This document shows positions 6,983 through 10,210 of a stretch of 10,210 nucleotides of DNA, piece by piece. The stretch comes from Spirochaetota bacterium. Lineage in GTDB: Bacteria > Spirochaetota > JAGLSM01 > JAKPMW01. Position 1 is the first letter of the stretch. Every line of letters starts with the position of its first letter. A program made the translations under genes and the position numbers. The notes beneath the pieces were generated by a model. It was not told the DNA's origin. It searched no databases and saw nothing but the letters and a program-made list of their open reading frames with translations. The stretch lies in contig JAKPMW010000441.1 of the NCBI GenBank assembly GCA_029548715.1, forward strand, positions 1 through 10,210, read 5' to 3'.

Positions 6983-8160
6983 CAGAGAGTGATATCGAGA
7001 CGAACGGTCGTCTTTTCTTTTTCAGGTTCGGGAAAGATGTTGCAGCGGTACATCAAACCCTCTTTGTGGCAGATCTCTTCGAGATACGAATTGTAGAGCA
7101 GCCCGAGGCCGGCGCCCAGCCTGTCCTCACCTTTTTCGGTATAAAACGAATCCAGCGAGATTCCGTCAACATCGGCATTCATTTTTTTGGCCAGCTTGAG
7201 ACGGGTATCCTCACTGATGATCCCGTAGTTGGATATGGTAATTCCAATCCGGTACTGCTGCCCGACAGAGATCGTCTCGGGATTGACATTCCAGGCAACC
7301 TCAAGCATCTGGTCACTCCTGACGGCTTCGGCAATGATTGCTTCGCGGTTTTTCCTGTCCCGGATAAAGGCATCGGCCATCTTTTCGGTGGCAAACCGCT
7401 TCCGGATCACAATGCGTTCGAAATGCGCCTTTTCGGCATTCTGGACAAATTCCATCAGGAGACTTGAGAGATGGGTCGCAATCTGGGTCCGGCCAAGATA
7501 GGTTACCAGCATGTCGGTAAAACTGCGGACAAGTTCACGCCTGAGCTGGGTCTGGTAGATAATCAGGTAGATATACCAGATTCGCTTGTCAATCCAGGCA
7601 ACAAATTTATCCAGGCTGCGAATGCGGATCTGCTTGTCCTCGTCCGAAATAGGCTGCCGCTTGATCCGTTCGGTCACCTCGGTGATGATCTCGCGCTCCA
7701 TCGCCTCAAAAAGCTGCGGCTTTTCCATCCTGATGGCGTCAATCTTCTGCCGGCTGATCATGTTCAGTCCAACAATCGCGTATTTCGGGTTTTTCCGGTT
7801 GTAGGCCTGCACAACAGGTGACTGGCAGAGCATGTTTGCCAGAGACGGACTGAGTTTTTTGTACAAAATGGCATAGAGGATAAGATTATTGGTGCTGATG
7901 ATATCCTGCCGGTACTGGAGAAGGTTGGGCAGTCTGACATAGACCTCCTCAACACACGAGTTCAGCACCAGCTTTTGCACGAGAAGCGCGTTGTAGCGAT
8001 CACTTTCTATCGCTTCCTTGACTATTCCCATGCGATTTTTGAGCTTTTTGAGCTGATCCGGCTTGGCGGCAAAAAGACGCAGCCCCTCTGTCGTAAGGAA
8101 CATCCGGGTTGGAAGGCCCACATACGGATTTTGTCTCTGGTATGTCGTTGTCTCAGCCAT
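6982..8160 (-). CDS. Uncharacterised protein with a GHKL-ATPase-like C-terminal domain
   Basis: I do not recognise this 392-residue protein by name. Its first 220 residues or so look helical and charged, with no signal peptide and no clear membrane segment. One aromatic stretch (IWYIYLIIYQ, near residue 200) is hydrophobic but short. The C-terminal part resembles the Bergerat fold of histidine kinases, Hsp90 and MutL. LLMEFVQNAEKAH looks like an N-box with Asn241, and GAGLGLLYN (residues 349-357) like a G2 box. Between them ISNYGIISEDTRL sits where the G1 box (DxGxG) should be, but the expected Asp is missing. I see no phospho-acceptor histidine motif typical of a sensor kinase. The start chosen is ATG 8160: a strong promoter overlaps the longer frame that begins at 8217. 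Ribosome binding is weak (GCAGG close to the ATG, AGGAGA too far at 22 bases). It is first in the recX-alaS operon. Confidence 0.7.
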   Translation of the reverse strand: MAETTTYQRQNPYVGLPTRMFLTTEGLRLFAAKPDQLKKLKNRMGIVKEAIESDRYNALLVQKLVLNSCVEEVYVRLPNLLQYRQDIISTNNLILYAILYKKLSPSLANMLCQSPVVQAYNRKNPKYAIVGLNMISRQKIDAIRMEKPQLFEAMEREIITEVTERIKRQPISDEDKQIRIRSLDKFVAWIDKRIWYIYLIIYQTQLRRELVRSFTDMLVTYLGRTQIATHLSSLLMEFVQNAEKAHFERIVIRKRFATEKMADAFIRDRKNREAIIAEAVRSDQMLEVAWNVNPETISVGQQYRIGITISNYGIISEDTRLKLAKKMNADVDGISLDSFYTEKGEDRLGAGLGLLYNSYLEEICHKEGLMYRCNIFPEPEKEKTTVRLDITL

Positions 8161-8205
8161 GGTACCTGCCCGGTTGGAAACATCTCCTGTATGTGTCAGA
8201 CCCAG

Positions 8206-8233
8206 TCTATACTGCATGAAAATCGATTGTCAA
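8206..8233 (-). promoter_or_regulatory. Sigma70-type promoter for the GHKL-like gene, recX and alaS operon
   Basis: A perfect TTGACA (8233-8228) and TATAGA (8211-8206) are separated by 16 bases on the minus strand. Transcription should start near 8199, about 40 bases before ATG 8160. This places the alternative ATG at 8217 upstream of the transcript start and argues for the shorter protein. It lies directly after the htrA terminator. Confidence 0.65.
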
Positions 8234-8239
8234 TACTTA

Positions 8240-8313
8240 AAAAACCCTGACCAAAAACAGGCCGACCGGCCTCCGGACGTCCCTGCATGTCAGGGGAACC
8301 GGGCACCGGTCGG
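8240..8313 (-). terminator. Rho-independent terminator of htrA
   Basis: On the minus strand CCGACCGG (8313-8306) pairs perfectly with CCGGTCGG (8269-8262). Inside, CCGG pairs with CCGG, and CCCTG with CAGGG around a five-base loop, giving a long stepped hairpin. It is followed by CCTGTTTTTGG. A second small stem follows, CCTG with CAGG across that first T-run, and then a run of six Ts (near 8240), which looks like a tandem terminator. It begins about 30 bases after the htrA stop and separates htrA from the next promoter. Confidence 0.8.
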
Positions 8314-8346
8314 ACTCGTGTTGTGCAGGCAGCACAGGCAATCAAA

Positions 8347-9867
8347 TCAGCGGTTGATCCCTACCCAGGCCAGCTGGCCCTGTCTCTTGACCTTGAAGAT
8401 AAAGCTCTTCTTGTCCCTGTTGGCCACGGCAAAACGCTGAAAGTCCTCAATGGTGTTGATGGCCACGTAGTTGATCTCCTTGATCAGATCCCCGGGGGCA
8501 AGATCACTTTCAGGAGCGTCCTTGGAAAATCCGATCACAAGAACACCAGTTTCGTTGGGCTGGACCCCCAGTCTGCGCAACTGCACAGGATTGACAGAAC
8601 CGACCGGAACCACCTTGAGTCCCAGCCATTCCTGCGACTCCTCCTGCTTCGAATCCTGCTTTTTTGAAAGCTGCTCATCGTCTGGGCGCTTGACGACCGT
8701 GACCTGAACGGTCAGCTTCTGCCACTGGCGCTGGACAACAAAGGGCACGGTCTGCCCGGCCTGGACCTCGGCCACAATCCGCATCAACTGGGGAACCGAG
8801 GTGATCTTCTTTCCGTCGATCTCGAGGATCACGTCGCCGTCCTTCATCCCCGCCCTGGCAGCCGGGCCGTCTGCGATAACGGAATTGACAATCACCCCTG
8901 CGTCACGTGGAAGCTTGAGGGCTGTCCGCATGCCATCGTCGATTGGCCCCGGATATATTCCGATATACCCGCGCTCAAACTTCCCGTCCTTGATCAGGGA
9001 TGAAACGACCTTTTTGGCAATGTTGATTGGAATTGCAAAACCAATTCCGAGGGATCCACCCGTCCGGGTGTAGATCATGGTATTGATACCGACAACTTCA
9101 CCACTGATATTGACCAGCGGGCCACCCGAATTCCCGGGATTGATGGCTGTGTCTGTCTGGATGAAATTCTGGTACGGGGCACCAATCTGGTCACCACGCG
9201 ATTTGGCACTCACGACACCCACGGTAAACGTACCGGGAAGGTTAAACGGGTTGCCTATGGCAATCGTCCAGTCCCCAACCTCAAGCTTGTCCGAATCCCC
9301 CAGCGCCACAAGGGGAATATCTCCGGATGGGTCGATTTTGAGGAGGGCGATGTCGGTGGCACTGTCGGTGCCAACCACCGTGGCCTTGAACTCCCGCCCG
9401 TCAATCAGGACAACCGTTATCTCACTGGCCTGCCGAACAACGTGGAAGTTGGACAGGATATACCCTTTTTTGTCAATGATAAACCCGGATCCCGCCGAAA
9501 TACTTTTCCTCCGCTGCTGCTGGGGTGCACGCTCCTGCTCGCGATCACCGAAGAAATACCGGAAGAGATCGTCACCAAACAGCTCATTATAGGGGTTGCG
9601 CTGGGCAATCGTCTGGACAACATTTACGCTGACGACAGCCGGTCCCACCGATTTGGCGATGTTGCGAAAGGCCCGCTGCATCGAAACCGCAGCGGCAAGC
9701 GCCTCCTTGTCAGAGAGTACGGTCTCGTTGGCCGTTTTAGCGGAGAGTCCGTGCCGGTTGCTGTCACAACCGGTCCAGACCAGGGTTGTCACCAGACTCC
9801 CCAGGAGGAGCGAGGCGAGGACAAGATGAAATACTGCAAACTTTCCAGGACGGTACATCATGCGCAT
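8347..9867 (-). CDS. Periplasmic serine protease of the DegP/HtrA family
   Basis: HtrA proteases degrade or refold damaged proteins in the periplasm. The 506-residue protein has an N-terminal hydrophobic segment (about residues 10-33) ending in VWTGC, so Cys34 may be a lipoprotein acylation site, though tryptophan at -3 is unusual. The trypsin-like domain carries a full catalytic triad: His142 in NFHVV, Asp172 in TDIALLKI, Ser247 in GNSGGP. Before it comes a glutamine- and arginine-rich loop (about residues 108-121), like the LA loop of DegP. PDZ1 (about 297-395) begins with RGYIGIYPG, and PDZ2 (about 412-500) follows a charged linker (KKQDSKQEES). With two PDZ domains it is built like DegP/DegQ rather than DegS. 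The start is ATG 9867 with AAGGAGA five bases upstream. It has its own candidate promoter and terminator, so it is likely a single-gene transcript. The family is certain; the exact orthologue is not. Confidence 0.95.
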   Translation of the reverse strand: MRMMYRPGKFAVFHLVLASLLLGSLVTTLVWTGCDSNRHGLSAKTANETVLSDKEALAAAVSMQRAFRNIAKSVGPAVVSVNVVQTIAQRNPYNELFGDDLFRYFFGDREQERAPQQQRRKSISAGSGFIIDKKGYILSNFHVVRQASEITVVLIDGREFKATVVGTDSATDIALLKIDPSGDIPLVALGDSDKLEVGDWTIAIGNPFNLPGTFTVGVVSAKSRGDQIGAPYQNFIQTDTAINPGNSGGPLVNISGEVVGINTMIYTRTGGSLGIGFAIPINIAKKVVSSLIKDGKFERGYIGIYPGPIDDGMRTALKLPRDAGVIVNSVIADGPAARAGMKDGDVILEIDGKKITSVPQLMRIVAEVQAGQTVPFVVQRQWQKLTVQVTVVKRPDDEQLSKKQDSKQEESQEWLGLKVVPVGSVNPVQLRRLGVQPNETGVLVIGFSKDAPESDLAPGDLIKEINYVAINTIEDFQRFAVANRDKKSFIFKVKRQGQLAWVGINR

Positions 9868-9872
9868 GGGTT

Positions 9873-9879
9873 TCTCCTT
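9873..9879 (-). promoter_or_regulatory. Strong ribosome binding site of htrA
   Basis: AAGGAGA on the minus strand, five bases before ATG 9867. It fixes this ATG as the start rather than the nearby methionines at residues 3 and 4. Confidence 0.8.
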
Positions 9880-9944
9880 GGGTTATGTACAAATTCTTCA
9901 CCACGAGATAATCAAGAATCATGCCAATGTCATTTTTGTATGGA

Positions 9945-9973
9945 ATGTAAACAGTTAGCCAAACATGTGTCAA
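9945..9973 (-). promoter_or_regulatory. Candidate promoter for htrA
   Basis: A perfect TTGACA (9973-9968) stands 17 bases before TTACAT (9950-9945), which is preceded by TG in the extended -10 position. The -10 match is poor (three of six), so strength is uncertain. It lies in the 162-base gap between the decarboxylase gene and htrA. I see no sigmaE-like or heat-shock-type element there, and no hairpin with a T-run after the decarboxylase stop. Confidence 0.45.
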
Positions 9974-10029
9974 GTCTTCTGCCGTGCCGGAAAGGCGAAA
10001 CATCAGGTGCAATGCCAAACTGGCACAGG

Positions 10030-10210
10030 TCACCAGGTCTGGAGGCGCAAGATATCATCAATGCTTTCACGTTTGCGTACCAGCCTGTCCCGCCCTTCCT
10101 CGATCAATACCTCGGCCGGCCTGGGACGCATATTGAAAATCCCTGCCAGGGCCATGGCATAGGCGCCCGCGGAATGAACGACGATGATGTCGCCAACCCT
10201 GACCTCCCCC
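10030..10210 (-). CDS. lysA: Diaminopimelate decarboxylase, C-terminal end (5' truncated by the window)
   Basis: The last 59 residues of a PLP-dependent group IV decarboxylase, which converts meso-diaminopimelate to lysine. The fragment reads GDIIVVHSAGAYAMALAG, then FNMRPRPAEVLI, then LVRKRESIDDIL, the typical end of LysA. The tyrosine of the GAY motif contributes to the active site in this family. The stop is TGA at 10032-10030. The start and the PLP-binding lysine are outside the window. A bifunctional aspartokinase-LysA fusion cannot be excluded from this end alone, nor can a related ornithine- or arginine-type decarboxylase, but the wording fits LysA best. htrA follows 162 bases on, on the same strand, behind a separate candidate promoter. 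Confidence 0.8.
   Translation of the reverse strand, partial: GEVRVGDIIVVHSAGAYAMALAGIFNMRPRPAEVLIEEGRDRLVRKRESIDDILRLQTW

Noticed and set aside
8161..8183. An ATG at 8183 directly after AGGAG, as a possible leader peptide
   Set aside because: The ribosome binding sequence abuts the ATG without a usable spacer and the frame has no recognisable content; it is more likely part of the leader of the GHKL-like gene.
10011..10029. Small inverted repeat TGCCA/TGGCA after the decarboxylase stop
   Set aside because: The stem is five to six pairs with a three-base loop and no T-run follows, so it is too weak to call a terminator.

Overview
The window looks like ordinary chromosomal DNA of a moderately GC-rich, double-membrane bacterium. 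A spirochaete is my best guess. The guess rests on a Maf-type flagellin-modification protein beside a division penicillin-binding protein, a lipoprotein-like HtrA protease with a non-canonical lipobox, and two proteins I cannot assign to common families. No 16S or other lineage marker is present, so the placement is inference. Coding density is very high: no stretch longer than about 180 bases lacks a gene. I see no tRNA, rRNA, CRISPR array, insertion sequence or prophage.

Layout. On the plus strand lie the 3' part of a class B penicillin-binding protein (2-916, cut by the window edge) and, 21 bases later, a motility-associated Maf/DUF115 protein (938-2845). The rest is on the minus strand and is read from right to left: the 3' end of a diaminopimelate decarboxylase gene (10030-10210, cut by the edge); a DegP/HtrA-type serine protease (8347-9867) with its own candidate promoter, a strong ribosome binding site and a hairpin terminator; then a tightly packed operon starting at a good promoter near 8230. 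That operon holds an uncharacterised protein with a GHKL-ATPase-like C-terminus (6982-8160), recX (6332-6982, sharing one base with the previous stop), alaS (3504-6155, with its own candidate promoter and a tandem-repeat leader) and a seven-helix membrane protein (2800-3507, four-base overlap with alaS). The membrane protein gene and the Maf gene converge, and their coding ends overlap by 46 bases.

How the parts fit. The plus-strand pair concerns the cell envelope and surface: septal peptidoglycan synthesis and flagellin glycosylation. HtrA is periplasmic quality control. recX next to alaS echoes the recA-recX-alaS order known from proteobacteria, but here an unknown GHKL-like protein takes the upstream place where recA would be expected. 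I found no clear new defence or mobile system. The most interesting items are the GHKL-like protein with an apparently degenerate nucleotide-binding box, the membrane orphan coupled to alaS, and two separate tandem repeats whose spacings are multiples of nine bases, one inside the Maf gene and one in the alaS leader.
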